From Desulfosporosinus sp. (GTDB lineage: Bacteria; Bacillota; Desulfitobacteriia; Desulfitobacteriales; Desulfitobacteriaceae): a stretch of DNA of 64,000 nt. The DNA lies in contig DOPM01000043.1 of assembly GCA_003513495.1 (NCBI GenBank), forward strand, positions 140,330-204,329, read 5' to 3'. Under the pieces are notes generated by a model, which did no database searches, was not told the origin of the DNA, and worked only from the letters and a program-made list of their open reading frames with translations. Made by a program: the position numbers and the translations under genes. Positions 9,243 through 18,274 of the stretch are shown here, in pieces; the stretch's first letter is position 1, and each line of letters starts with the position of its first letter.

Positions 9243-9398
9243 AATATCACTCCTCTTTTCCATGTGACTGTTTACACAGTCCATAAGATCTCCAAGATCA
9301 GAGGGGAAAGTTATAGAGTGATAATATTGGCTTTCTGCTCTATTGTATGATTGATTGTCCAAAATGGTTACAACGGAAAGAAAAGCATGATTTAAAGT

Positions 9399-10142
9399 TT
9401 ATAGAGAGGCGCAGGGCCCAACTGAACATTTGCCACAAACGTCGCAAAGACCTAAATCGGGAAAGCGTTTATCTACGTCTAATAACTCTGTATAGCATCG
9501 TTGTTTGTCCAAACCCTTGAGTGTCAAAGCTCCTGTAGGGCAGTTTTTAACACAAAATTGGCATTTTGAATCTTTAAGGTATAAACAATTCTCTGTGCTT
9601 CCACGAGGAGATGCTGGTATTTTAGCGGAAATAACAGTACTGCCAAAACGGCCTGCGCATCCAGCTTTGGTAATTAGGAGGTGATTAATCCCGAAAGTAC
9701 CCAGCCCTGCAACGTAGGCCATGCTTTTGTTAGACCAACTCGCAGTGAGATCTTGTTCATTAAAATTGTGGGTGGCCGGCTGTGTCACTACATTTATTCC
9801 GAGAGGAATTAGTTCATTCATAAGCTCAGAGCTGATCCTTTTGATGAGGGCGTTCGTTTCTATGTAGGCAACAGCCCACTCTCGAGCTACTTCAGGGCTT
9901 TTTCGATTAGCATTCACAATTGTTTCTGCAAAAGGTAGGAAGAACGCTATAACCGTTTCAGCGCTTGGAAGGAGTTCAGTTGGGTGTAAATGATGGGGAC
10001 CAACAATTTCTTTCATTTGCTCAAATAATGGGTCGTGGGCAGAGGCAAATCCTATCAATGGTTTGCGATATTGGGTAATTGTAGTGACATTCTCGACTTG
10101 GCGGTTAATTAAGTCTATAATCTTCTCTGCTAACATCTGCAA
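9399..10142 (-). CDS. 4Fe-4S protein related to epoxyqueuosine reductase (QueG-like)
   Basis: About 247 residues. The C-terminal half has a ferredoxin-like set: CQFCVKNCPTGA, then RCYTEL, then CDVCGKCSVGPC, as in QueG-like proteins with two [4Fe-4S] clusters. The N-terminal half fits the cobalamin-binding part of that family only loosely, and the protein is shorter than QueG (about 350-380), so it is a paralogue of unknown substrate. The start is uncertain: GAGGAG lies 9 nt before a TTG at 10142 but directly abuts an ATG at 10151. Confidence 0.75.
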   Translation of the reverse strand: MQMLAEKIIDLINRQVENVTTITQYRKPLIGFASAHDPLFEQMKEIVGPHHLHPTELLPSAETVIAFFLPFAETIVNANRKSPEVAREWAVAYIETNALIKRISSELMNELIPLGINVVTQPATHNFNEQDLTASWSNKSMAYVAGLGTFGINHLLITKAGCAGRFGSTVISAKIPASPRGSTENCLYLKDSKCQFCVKNCPTGALTLKGLDKQRCYTELLDVDKRFPDLGLCDVCGKCSVGPCASL

Positions 10143-10201
10143 TAGCGCCATCTCCTCTAGACAGTCTTCTCAATACTAGTGTAATAGAGCATAATACATA
10201 T

Positions 10202-10228
10202 GAAACAGGGTTCTGTCCCCCCTGTTTC
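10202..10228. repeat. Short palindromic element, REP-like
   Basis: GAAACAGGG/CCCTGTTTC around TTCTGTCCC, between two minus-strand genes. The text resembles the dispersed ACAGGGTTCTGTCCCC palindromes that accompany REP-associated transposases in some anaerobes. Only this copy was noticed in the window. Confidence 0.4.
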
Positions 10229-10229
10229 G

Positions 10230-10871
10230 CTAAACGACGTTTATAATCCATTCTTTAAAAGAGTCGACACTATCAAAGGCTTTGGCTGGATTCATTGCCA
10301 ACACTTTTTGAGCTTGTGCAGTTTCAGCCCAAAGTGCGCTAATTGGTAAAACACCCACTTCTCTAGCAGATTGAACATCATAAGCAATGTCACCCACATA
10401 AGCAACTTCATCAGGCGAAAACTCCCATTGATCTAGAATTTGCCGGATATGTTCGGGTTTACTGGCTCGGTCTTCTGAACCAGTTGTTATAACTTCAAAA
10501 TATTTCTTTAATCCCGAATGGTTTAGAGATATTTCCATGCTTCCAGCACCTTTTCCGGATACAAGAGCTAATTTGATTTTCCTATCTTGCAACAAGGTAA
10601 GGGCCTCGACGATACCAGGAAATGGCTCAGCATAGGGCACATGAAGACGGTCATATTCGTTAAGATAAAACTGCAAACTTTCCCTCCAAGAATCAGGATA
10701 CAGTTTTTTAAAGATGCCTTCTTCCGAAGGTCCAAATAAGGCGGATAATTCTTCATTAGAGTATTCTCGGCCAGAGAATTCTAATAAGGTACGACTTAAA
10801 CTGGTACGTACCACAGGCAAAGAATTAATTAACGTCCCGTCCAGGTCAAATATAAATCCTTTAAGTTTCAT
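10230..10871 (-). CDS. HAD-family hydrolase (phosphoglycolate phosphatase/PpaX-like)
   Basis: A 213-residue haloacid dehalogenase-like phosphatase. Motif I is FDLDGTLINS near residue 8-17, motif II is the VSGK segment, and motif III/IV is GDIAYDVQSA with the catalytic Asp. A helical cap lies between motifs I and II, as in Gph/PpaX. A small phosphorylated metabolite is the likely substrate but cannot be named. AGGGG precedes the ATG. Confidence 0.85.
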   Translation of the reverse strand: MKLKGFIFDLDGTLINSLPVVRTSLSRTLLEFSGREYSNEELSALFGPSEEGIFKKLYPDSWRESLQFYLNEYDRLHVPYAEPFPGIVEALTLLQDRKIKLALVSGKGAGSMEISLNHSGLKKYFEVITTGSEDRASKPEHIRQILDQWEFSPDEVAYVGDIAYDVQSAREVGVLPISALWAETAQAQKVLAMNPAKAFDSVDSFKEWIINVV

Positions 10872-10947
10872 TGTTTACCCCTTAAGTACTAGAGTTAAGT
10901 GATTTTTTCTGATTAATTTTATAACAAAATTAGGATAAACGCTATAC

Positions 10948-12027
10948 CTACTTACCTACTCTCTTTTTTGTTTGCTTATTAATCATATTTAGTAGAGTTA
11001 TAGTTCGGCGATTGGCCCAGCGTAATTCCGTCGCTACGACTGAAACTTCCATTAGTGCTCGTAAATAGAAGACGCCGCTAACTTTACGGTTCCACTCATC
11101 AATAGCCTGGTCAAATAATTCCCAATAAACAATATCTTCCTGATGAAAGCCTGGACTTTTCTTGTCTGAGATTCCTAGATGTAGAGAACTAATTAGTCCA
11201 GCAAGCTTCTCGTAGCCAACGGACAAGATTTCAATAATTCCCTGAAATTCCGCCGTTATTGCTTCTAGTTCAGCGGGAGAATAGGACTCTCTTCTTCTAG
11301 TGACTCGCTGAGCTGTCATTTGATTAATGCTTTCTCCACGTTCGATAAAACCACGACAAATTTCCAATAGTCGTTCTATAAAGGGAGGGTTGTCTTCAAA
11401 AGCCATTTCTTCCCGGGCATGATCATATAGGTTAGTAACTTCCTCCAACAAGTCATTCTGTTCTTGTGGATCAGGTTTTTCATAGTAGGTAAGGTCACCT
11501 GCATGAATGAAGGTACGTAAACTATCCAAAAAATAATTCGAGGTGAGAAGAACAAGAGAAGGAAGAGTACTAAGAAACTTCGATTTATATTTAGGCGGTG
11601 CTAGGATTCGGTTAATTAATAGGGCGACCCCAAGACCGACAAAAATGCTGAGAGATCGGGATAAGGCATTGATGAGAAAAGTTTCTCGGGGAGAATCGAG
11701 GATAAAAATAATTGATACTATCCCCATGACAATCCCGTTCGACCAGCCTATCCAATTACACAACAGAATAAGAAAAACTGCCATAGCTCCAATGAATAAG
11801 GGATTCGTTCCAAAGAGTAACCCTATTATTAAGGAGAAAGCTACAGCGAGTAAGTGAACCCCGATTTGTTCCCAAGCATTCGTTAAGGATTTACTAACGG
11901 AAGGTTGCATATTTACAACAGCCGTAATGGCTGCAAAAGATGCGGGTTCGATATTAAATACTTTACAGATGAAAAGTGACGCTGCTACAGCTAGTCCTGT
12001 TTTAATGGTACGTGCTCCAATAAGCAT
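10948..12027 (-). CDS. Aromatic acid exporter family membrane protein (FUSC/ArAE_1-like)
   Basis: A 359-residue protein with about six N-terminal membrane segments (residues 7-145) and a soluble helical C-terminal domain. The start (MLIGARTIKTGLAVAAS...) and the layout match the Gram-positive aromatic acid exporter family (ArAE_1 with its C-terminal domain), related to half of an AaeB/FUSC pump. The transported compound is unknown. The ATG follows AGGGGGG. A monocistronic minus-strand unit. Confidence 0.82.
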   Translation of the reverse strand: MLIGARTIKTGLAVAASLFICKVFNIEPASFAAITAVVNMQPSVSKSLTNAWEQIGVHLLAVAFSLIIGLLFGTNPLFIGAMAVFLILLCNWIGWSNGIVMGIVSIIFILDSPRETFLINALSRSLSIFVGLGVALLINRILAPPKYKSKFLSTLPSLVLLTSNYFLDSLRTFIHAGDLTYYEKPDPQEQNDLLEEVTNLYDHAREEMAFEDNPPFIERLLEICRGFIERGESINQMTAQRVTRRRESYSPAELEAITAEFQGIIEILSVGYEKLAGLISSLHLGISDKKSPGFHQEDIVYWELFDQAIDEWNRKVSGVFYLRALMEVSVVATELRWANRRTITLLNMINKQTKKRVGK

Positions 12028-12331
12028 TTTGGGCCCCCCTTTTTAACTCACCAATTTAATAGTTTATCATAGGTGTAGTTTAGAAGCTAATGACTTATAA
12101 TTAGTTGAAAAAAGAAAGCTTTCCGAGCTGTATCAAAGAATCTTTTTGGAAAAGAAGGAGAAAATGTTGCTAGGTTAAGCTTTATAAGTGTTAGTATAAA
12201 TAAAGGGATTCAAGGATATTTTGCCGAATAGCAGAATGTTAGTTAATAAAATAAATTATGGAAAAACCAATTTCTAGATTTATTAATCCATTGGGTTTAT
12301 TTGACAATCGGGAAGGAGAACATAAAAGTCT
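12028..12331. other. Divergent intergenic region between the ArAE gene and trkA
   Basis: 304 nt, AT-rich. I looked for a c-di-AMP (ydaO-type) riboswitch because trk genes often carry one and saw none of its conserved blocks. GGAAGGAG at about 12311-12318 is the trkA ribosome site. Confidence 0.4.
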
Positions 12332-13663
12332 ATGCGTATTGTCATTGTTGGAGCGGGTAAAGTAGGATTCAGTCTAGCCCAGCGATTATCTGAAGAGGGA
12401 CATGAAATTACAGTGATTGAGCATGATGAAGAGCGGCGTCTCATCGTTCAGAATGGCTTGGATGTGATGACAATCAGTGGAAATGGAGCTAGTCCGCAAA
12501 TTCTGGGGGATTTTGGTTTATTAAAAGCGGATCTGATGGTGGCTGTAACAGACAGTGATGAAGTGAATATGATTGCTTGCATGGCAGCTAAACAAGCAGG
12601 GATAAATCGAACCATTGCTCGTGTAAGAAATCAGGAATATGCCGGAAGAAATCAGCTAGAATTCAATAAGGCCTTAGGTATAGATCTAACCATCAACCCG
12701 GAAATGGTAACCGCCGTTGAAATAAGCCGGATTCTTCTCACTCCAGCCGCTTTGGATGTCGAAGATTTCGGAGATGGCAGAGTACGCCTCTTGGAAGTTC
12801 GCGTTAGAGCGGAGTCCCCATATGTGAATATACCTCTTAAGAAATTGACGTTACCAGAGCGGATACTCGTTGTCGGAATCCTACGTCAGAACCGAATGAT
12901 TATTCCTCATGGTACGGATTGTTTATTGCCCCAAGACAGTGTTTTCTTTGTCGGGGCACAGACGGCGATTGAAGAATTCAGCGAGCAATTCTCTGAGCGG
13001 AAAACCAAGATTCAGCGTGTTATGATCATTGGTGCCGGTCGAATAGGAAGACATCTAGCAAGAATTTTAGACGATGTTGGAATTTCAATTAAAGTAATTG
13101 AAAAAAGTCGTGAACGTTGCAGTGAATTGGCAAAGGTTATCGATAAGGGACTTGTGCTGTGTGGTGATGGTACGGATATTGATCTTCTAATCGAAGAGGG
13201 AGTTGGGGAAACGGATGCCGTCGTTTGCCTAACCAGTGATGATAAGCTGAATTTATTGCTTGCTCTTTTAGCTAAAGATTTGGGAACGCAGAAGACGGTC
13301 GTTCGGGTAGGCCGTTCAGAATATATGGCCCTCATGGGGAAAGTAGGGGTTGATGTGATCCTTTCTCCCAGACTTTTAACTGCGGGGGTAATATTACGAC
13401 AAGTGCGCCAGGGGGAAGTGGTTTCTGTATCACTATTGGAAGGCGCCAAAGCTGAGGCTATGGAAATCGTGGTTTCTGCGAAATCCTCGATCATTGGTCG
13501 TAAACTTAAAGATGCAAAGATACCAGATAATATTTTGATCGGAGCCCTTGTAAGAGGGGACGACCTTATTATTCCTGATGGAAACACTATACTTCATACT
13601 GGAGATCGCGTTGTTATCTTCACGCTTCCAAACTTAGTTAAGAAAATCAGCAAAATATTTTAA
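12332..13663 (+). CDS. trkA: Trk system K+ uptake regulatory subunit TrkA
   Basis: A 443-residue cytoplasmic protein with two RCK units in tandem. Each starts with a Rossmann NAD-binding motif (VIVGAGKVG at 3-11 and MIIGAGRIG at about 230-238) and ends with a TrkA-C domain. It gates the TrkH channel in response to nucleotides. It precedes trkH by 14 nt. A separate single-RCK protein (KtrA type) is encoded at 46730. Confidence 0.95.
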   Translation: MRIVIVGAGKVGFSLAQRLSEEGHEITVIEHDEERRLIVQNGLDVMTISGNGASPQILGDFGLLKADLMVAVTDSDEVNMIACMAAKQAGINRTIARVRNQEYAGRNQLEFNKALGIDLTINPEMVTAVEISRILLTPAALDVEDFGDGRVRLLEVRVRAESPYVNIPLKKLTLPERILVVGILRQNRMIIPHGTDCLLPQDSVFFVGAQTAIEEFSEQFSERKTKIQRVMIIGAGRIGRHLARILDDVGISIKVIEKSRERCSELAKVIDKGLVLCGDGTDIDLLIEEGVGETDAVVCLTSDDKLNLLLALLAKDLGTQKTVVRVGRSEYMALMGKVGVDVILSPRLLTAGVILRQVRQGEVVSVSLLEGAKAEAMEIVVSAKSSIIGRKLKDAKIPDNILIGALVRGDDLIIPDGNTILHTGDRVVIFTLPNLVKKISKIF

Positions 13664-13677
13664 GGCAGGGTAAGGTA

Positions 13678-15129
13678 ATGAACTATTCATTTGTAGGTAA
13701 TATTCTTGGCCGTTTAATGATTGCCTATGCTGGATTTATGGGAATCCCTTTTCTAGTAGCTTTGGTCTGGCAGGAGGGGAGCATGCTCTCGTTTCTACTC
13801 TCCATAATTATAACTTTAGTTGTAGGGCTCATTCTATTGGCCTATGGACAGAAAGACGGGCGCATGGGTGTGCGGGAAGGATTTGTTATCGTCGCTGGTG
13901 CTTGGCTACTTACAAGTTTTACTGGAGCCTTACCCTATGCAATTAGTGGAGCTGTACCTACCTATCTTGATGGGTTGTTTGAGTCAGTTTCAGGTTTAAC
14001 CACTACGGGTGCGAGTGTCATTGATAATGTTGAGATACTGCCTAAGAGTGTTCTTCTTTGGCGAAGCCTAACCCATTGGCTCGGAGGAATGGGGATTATC
14101 GTTTTATTTATCGTCCTTCTTCCCAATATGACGGGTGCAGTTCATCTATTCAATGCAGAGGTTACCGGGCCGACGTCCGAAAGGGTACTCCCTAGAATCC
14201 GAGATAATGCTCTAAAACTTTGGCAAATCTACATGGGTTTTACAGTTTTGCAGTTTGTTCTTTTGTTATTAGTAGGTATGCATTGGTTTGATGCTATTAA
14301 TCATTCTTTTGCAACGATGGCTACAGGGGGATTTTCGACGAATAATACTAGTATAATGTACTATGATAATTTGGCGATTGAACTCATTATAGTGGTTTTC
14401 ATGATCATTGCAGGTGTTAACTTTGGATTATATTTTCAAGCTTGGCGCTCCGGGATTAGCAAGATATTTAGAGATATTGAGTTTCAATTTTATCTGGGGA
14501 TTATCATAGTCTCGACTCTTCTAATTTCCCTAAGCCTGTGGTGGACTATGGGTATTGAAGGGGGAAATTCACTAAGACAAGCACTCTTTCAGGTTGTCTC
14601 AATTATTACCACTACGGGTTTTATGTCAGCTGACTTTGATCAGTGGCCCTCCGTAACCAAGATTATCCTTTTATGTCTCATGTTTATAGGTGGATGTGCA
14701 GGTTCTACTGCCGGTGGAATGAAAGTGTCTAGAATTATACTTCTTTTTAAACTTGGTTGGGTAGAGTTAAAAAGAACAATTCACCCTAAAGCAGTAATTA
14801 ATGTACGTTTTGCTAAAAGGTCCGTTGATCCTGTTATTCTTAATACAGTATCCGTTTTTTTCTTTCTCTTTTTCTCTATTTTTGCATTTGCCACTCTGCT
14901 CCTCGCTGCAACGGGGTTGGAGCCCTTTGATGCCATGAGTGCGGTGGTTGCAACTTTGGGAAATATCGGTCCAGGTTTTGGGGTAGTCGGTCCCTCAACA
15001 ACGTATTCTTCAATTAACCCCTTCGGTGAAAGCGTCCTTATTCTCTGCATGCTCCTTGGTCGACTGGAGATCTTTACTTTGCTGGTAATCATTCAGCCGG
15101 AATTTTGGCGCAGCCGTAAAGGGTGGTAG
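13678..15129 (+). CDS. trkH: Trk K+ transporter subunit TrkH
   Basis: A 483-residue membrane protein with about 10-12 helices and the repeated M-P-M selectivity segments (TTGASV, ATGGFS, TTGFMS and TLGNIGPGFG) typical of TrkH/KtrB. It forms the potassium-conducting pore and pairs with the upstream TrkA. Confidence 0.95.
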   Translation: MNYSFVGNILGRLMIAYAGFMGIPFLVALVWQEGSMLSFLLSIIITLVVGLILLAYGQKDGRMGVREGFVIVAGAWLLTSFTGALPYAISGAVPTYLDGLFESVSGLTTTGASVIDNVEILPKSVLLWRSLTHWLGGMGIIVLFIVLLPNMTGAVHLFNAEVTGPTSERVLPRIRDNALKLWQIYMGFTVLQFVLLLLVGMHWFDAINHSFATMATGGFSTNNTSIMYYDNLAIELIIVVFMIIAGVNFGLYFQAWRSGISKIFRDIEFQFYLGIIIVSTLLISLSLWWTMGIEGGNSLRQALFQVVSIITTTGFMSADFDQWPSVTKIILLCLMFIGGCAGSTAGGMKVSRIILLFKLGWVELKRTIHPKAVINVRFAKRSVDPVILNTVSVFFFLFFSIFAFATLLLAATGLEPFDAMSAVVATLGNIGPGFGVVGPSTTYSSINPFGESVLILCMLLGRLEIFTLLVIIQPEFWRSRKGW

Positions 15130-15186
15130 GTTTTATGGGAAGTCTTCTCACATCGGATAAAGGAAGTATAGAAAGGGATAGGAAAG

Positions 15187-15690
15187 ATGATCGAGATTAG
15201 AAATGCTAAAGAAATTGATTTTGAACAAATCTGGACGATCTTACATGAAGTCTTTTCTAAGGGAGATACATATTCTTTCTCGCCTAATATTTCTAAAGAA
15301 GATGCACTGCATATTTGGGGAGAAGTACCATTAGCAACCTATGTGGCAACACAAAATAAAGAAATTCTAGGGACTTATTATTTAAAGCCTAACCAACCTG
15401 GTTTAGGGTCACACGTTTGCAATGCGGGTTATGCGGTCAGTACTGAGTCTAGAGGTAAAGGGATCGGTAAGCTGATGTGTATGCATTCTCTTAAAGAAGC
15501 TCGTGTTTATGGGTTTAAGGCAATGCAGTACAACTGTGTAGTAAGTTCTAATCATCCAGCCATTGAATTATGGAAGAAATGCGGTTTTAACATAGTTGGG
15601 ACTCTTCACAAGGCGTTTAAACATAGGGAAAACGGATTTGTCGATGCTTTTGTTATGTATCAATGGTTTGATGATATTCAAGAGCCATAG
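15187..15690 (+). CDS. GNAT family N-acetyltransferase
   Basis: A 167-residue single-domain acetyltransferase. The acetyl-CoA loop reads RGKGIG (about residues 94-99), followed by the conserved NHPAIELWKKCGF block. The substrate is unknown. A SD AAAGGGATAGG precedes the ATG, and a terminator follows. Confidence 0.88.
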   Translation: MIEIRNAKEIDFEQIWTILHEVFSKGDTYSFSPNISKEDALHIWGEVPLATYVATQNKEILGTYYLKPNQPGLGSHVCNAGYAVSTESRGKGIGKLMCMHSLKEARVYGFKAMQYNCVVSSNHPAIELWKKCGFNIVGTLHKAFKHRENGFVDAFVMYQWFDDIQEP

Positions 15691-15746
15691 CAAAATTTAA
15701 TGACATTTAATGGATAATCAATTTTCACTTCAGTACGTTTGATGAT

Positions 15747-15780
15747 ACGGGCTGTAAACTTTAGTTTACGGCCCGTTTAT
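15747..15780 (+). terminator. Intrinsic terminator after the GNAT gene
   Basis: ACGGGCTGTAAAC/GTTTACGGCCCGT, 13 bp with one G-U and a 4-nt loop, followed by TTAT. The remaining 220 nt up to the next gene show no other strong element. Confidence 0.7.
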
Positions 15781-15999
15781 CATGCTAATGCTGTTCGAAA
15801 AATACACCTGATTTTATTCGTCTAAAAGCATGGACCATGCAATGGGTAACAATAAAAAAGAAAAAAAAACCATTGTGAAAATTGTCGTATTATGTTAGAT
15901 TATCGTAGAAAGAGTAATTAATGAATCTAATTGCTATTCCCTGTTTTCCATTATCGTGACTGAAGATGCGTATTAAAACGCGAAAGGAGTTGTAAAGAG

Positions 16000-16653
16000 A
16001 TGTCACAAAATAAGCGGATAAATTTATCTCGTCGTACTGTGATAAAAGGTGGAGTACTGCTCGGAACGGCTGTTGCAATTGGACTCAATCCTATGAAGTT
16101 GGTCCAAGCAGAAGAAACTGTGACGAGCGTTGCAACCAACGCGAAAAAACAAATCGGTTTTAGCTACGATGAAGGCAAATGTATTAAATGTAAGGCCTGT
16201 GTATTGGCTTGCCAAGAAACTTACAAATGGGAGAAGGATACTCCTTGGAGAACTCTTCTTCGTAGTAAAAAAGGTGACGTCTTATCTATGAGTTGTAATC
16301 ACTGTGCCGATCCGGCTTGTGCCAAAGTATGTCCAGTAAAAGCTTATACCAAAAGGGAAAGCGACGGAATTGTCATTCAAGATTCTAGCAAATGCGTTGG
16401 TTGTGGTTATTGCTTGTATGCCTGTCCCTATCATGCTCCTCATATTCAGAAAAAAACCGGTGCTGTTTCAAAATGCCATTTCTGTTATGAACTACAGGAT
16501 TCTGGATCAGGTCCTCGTTGTATAGGAGCTTGCCCTACTCAAGCCTTAACTATGGGAGATATGAAGGAATTATCGAAAATCGGAAACCTAGATTTTAAAG
16601 GACTTCCGAATCCTAATATTACGAACCCATCTATGATTGCAATTCCAAAATAA
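16000..16653 (+). CDS. Tat-exported four-cluster ferredoxin subunit (NrfC/DmsB/PsrB-like)
   Basis: A 217-residue protein starting with a twin-arginine signal (SRRTVIKGG, residues 10-18, then a hydrophobic segment). It has four Cys groups for [4Fe-4S] clusters: CIKCKACVLAC, CNHCADPACAKVC, CVGCGYCLYAC and CHFC...CIGAC. It passes electrons between the NrfD-like membrane subunit, which follows by 26 nt, and a partner. No catalytic molybdenum subunit is encoded next to it, so the terminal reductase is missing or elsewhere. Confidence 0.88.
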   Translation: MSQNKRINLSRRTVIKGGVLLGTAVAIGLNPMKLVQAEETVTSVATNAKKQIGFSYDEGKCIKCKACVLACQETYKWEKDTPWRTLLRSKKGDVLSMSCNHCADPACAKVCPVKAYTKRESDGIVIQDSSKCVGCGYCLYACPYHAPHIQKKTGAVSKCHFCYELQDSGSGPRCIGACPTQALTMGDMKELSKIGNLDFKGLPNPNITNPSMIAIPK

Positions 16654-16679
16654 TAAAAAAACGGGAGGAGGAATTCAAA

Positions 16680-17615
16680 ATGGGACATTGGGGTTGGCTC
16701 ATTGCCATATACCTATTTTTGGGTGGACTAGGCGCAGGCGCATATCTGACTTCTTTTGCAGCGGAAAAAGGACTCCTAGGAAAAACAACCAATTTGAATC
16801 GAGCGGGTTATTATGTTTCTGGACCCCTTGTTGCTTTTGGAGCCTTTCTATTAATTTTTGATTTAGGGCAAGGTTTAAAGAAACCTTGGCTGATTATCAA
16901 CATGTTTCTCAATTTTAGTTCGGTTATGACCTGGGGGATTTATATTCTTAGTGCCTTTATCTTTGTAGCCTTTATTAAGGGGTATTTTGTTTGGAAGAAG
17001 AAACAAGCTCCAGGTGTATTATCTTATGTCGGCGCATTATTGGCGTTATCAACAGCTGCTTATACAGGAATGCTGTTGGCAGTCGTTGAAGGAGTCCCCT
17101 TTTGGAACTCATATATAATGCCAGTAGTTTTTGTGGTATCTGCTCTTTCCACGGGTTTATCATTGACCTCGTTACTAGCACATTTTTTCGAAAAACACCA
17201 GGCACACGAGGCACGAGTTACTCAAGTTCACTTAGGATTAGTTGGAACTGAAATTTTAGCACTTGTTGCTTTCTTTGCACTCATTTATTCAGGAAGCCAA
17301 GGAGCCGTCGCTAAGGTATCTGCTAACCTTTTACTGACAGAATCTCTTGCTATACCTTTCTGGCTGCTCCTCATAGTAATAGGTTTAGTTGGACCCTTGG
17401 TGTATTACCTTCAACTGTCACGTGGTTATAAAAAATCAACTTTGTTGTCGGAAGAACCAGGTATGCATGGGGAAGCAAAACAGGCAACTAGAAGTAGCGC
17501 GAAAAGTGGTAAGCTATCATTGCTTTTTGATGGAGCAGTAATGGTTGGTGGACTAACTTTAAGATGCTTGATTGTTTTCGCAGCACTTCCTGTTTGGAAT
17601 GGTCAAATAGGTTAA
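16680..17615 (+). CDS. NrfD/PsrC-like integral membrane quinol subunit
   Basis: A 311-residue membrane protein with 8-9 helices, starting GHWGWLIAIYLFLGGLGAGAY as in NrfD/PsrC. It should exchange electrons between menaquinone and the exported ferredoxin encoded just upstream. The C-terminal tail has a basic loop before the last helix. The likely role is a quinone-linked respiratory module. It is followed by a strong terminator, so the transcription unit holds only these two genes. Confidence 0.86.
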   Translation: MGHWGWLIAIYLFLGGLGAGAYLTSFAAEKGLLGKTTNLNRAGYYVSGPLVAFGAFLLIFDLGQGLKKPWLIINMFLNFSSVMTWGIYILSAFIFVAFIKGYFVWKKKQAPGVLSYVGALLALSTAAYTGMLLAVVEGVPFWNSYIMPVVFVVSALSTGLSLTSLLAHFFEKHQAHEARVTQVHLGLVGTEILALVAFFALIYSGSQGAVAKVSANLLLTESLAIPFWLLLIVIGLVGPLVYYLQLSRGYKKSTLLSEEPGMHGEAKQATRSSAKSGKLSLLFDGAVMVGGLTLRCLIVFAALPVWNGQIG

Positions 17616-17652
17616 TATTAGGTGTCTTCAAATAAATACGCTAAGGTTTAAG

Positions 17653-17680
17653 AGGGGAAGTATAGCTTCCCCTTTTTTTG
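17653..17680 (+). terminator. Intrinsic terminator of the NrfCD-like operon
   Basis: AGGGGAAG/CTTCCCCT stem with a short loop, followed by T7. Confidence 0.85.
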
Positions 17681-17824
17681 TACGTAAGAAGAAGGTAATA
17701 AATGCCTTCGAGTCAATTAGTTATTTGAGGGATTGTTTCCAGGCTGGTTTCTAGGTAAACTAATAAGGGAAATGTAATCTAAACAAAGCACTACCTACGA
17801 CCAGAAGTATGAGGAGGCTACGAA

Positions 17825-18208
17825 ATGTCTAGAAAAGCTTATACTGCAGATGGTGCAGTAGCTATTGGCCCATATTCCCATGCAGTCGAATCCGGTGATC
17901 TTATTTACCTTTCCGGTCAAACTCCTATAGATCCGGCATCCGGGAAACTCGTTCCAGGCGATATTAAAACTCAAACTGAACAATGCTTTAAAAACTTATT
18001 CAATGTTTTATCGGCATCAGGTTTAACACCCGATAATGTAATTAAGGTAAATGTTTTTCTCACGGATATGCATAACTTTGACGCTATGAATTCGGTCTAC
18101 AAAAAGCAATTCTCTGCCCCTTATCCTGCTCGCACAACCATTGGTGTCGCCTCACTGCCGCTAGGGGCCCAAGTTGAAATTGAAATGATCGCTAGAAGAG
18201 ATGACTAA
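17825..18208 (+). CDS. ridA: RidA family enamine/imine deaminase
   Basis: A 127-residue YjgF/YER057c/UK114 protein. It has the usual blocks GPYSHAVESGDLIYLSGQ, VFLTDM and YPARTTIGVASLPLGAQVEIE, with Arg in PARTT as the carboxylate-binding residue. It hydrolyses reactive 2-aminoacrylate-type intermediates. GAGGAGG precedes the ATG. Confidence 0.94.
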   Translation: MSRKAYTADGAVAIGPYSHAVESGDLIYLSGQTPIDPASGKLVPGDIKTQTEQCFKNLFNVLSASGLTPDNVIKVNVFLTDMHNFDAMNSVYKKQFSAPYPARTTIGVASLPLGAQVEIEMIARRDD

Positions 18209-18274
18209 TTTTCACTTCGCCATCATATCTCGAGTCTGAAATAAAGAAGGCATCTAGAGAAGGGATTATTAGAC

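Noticed and set aside
12028..12331. c-di-AMP riboswitch before trkAH
   Set aside because: Expected from other genomes, but none of the conserved ydaO blocks is visible.
13012..13587. Open frame of 191 codons on the minus strand
   Set aside because: It lies wholly within trkA on the opposite strand; the sequence is a low-complexity antisense shadow (Ser/Thr/Arg/Pro-rich).
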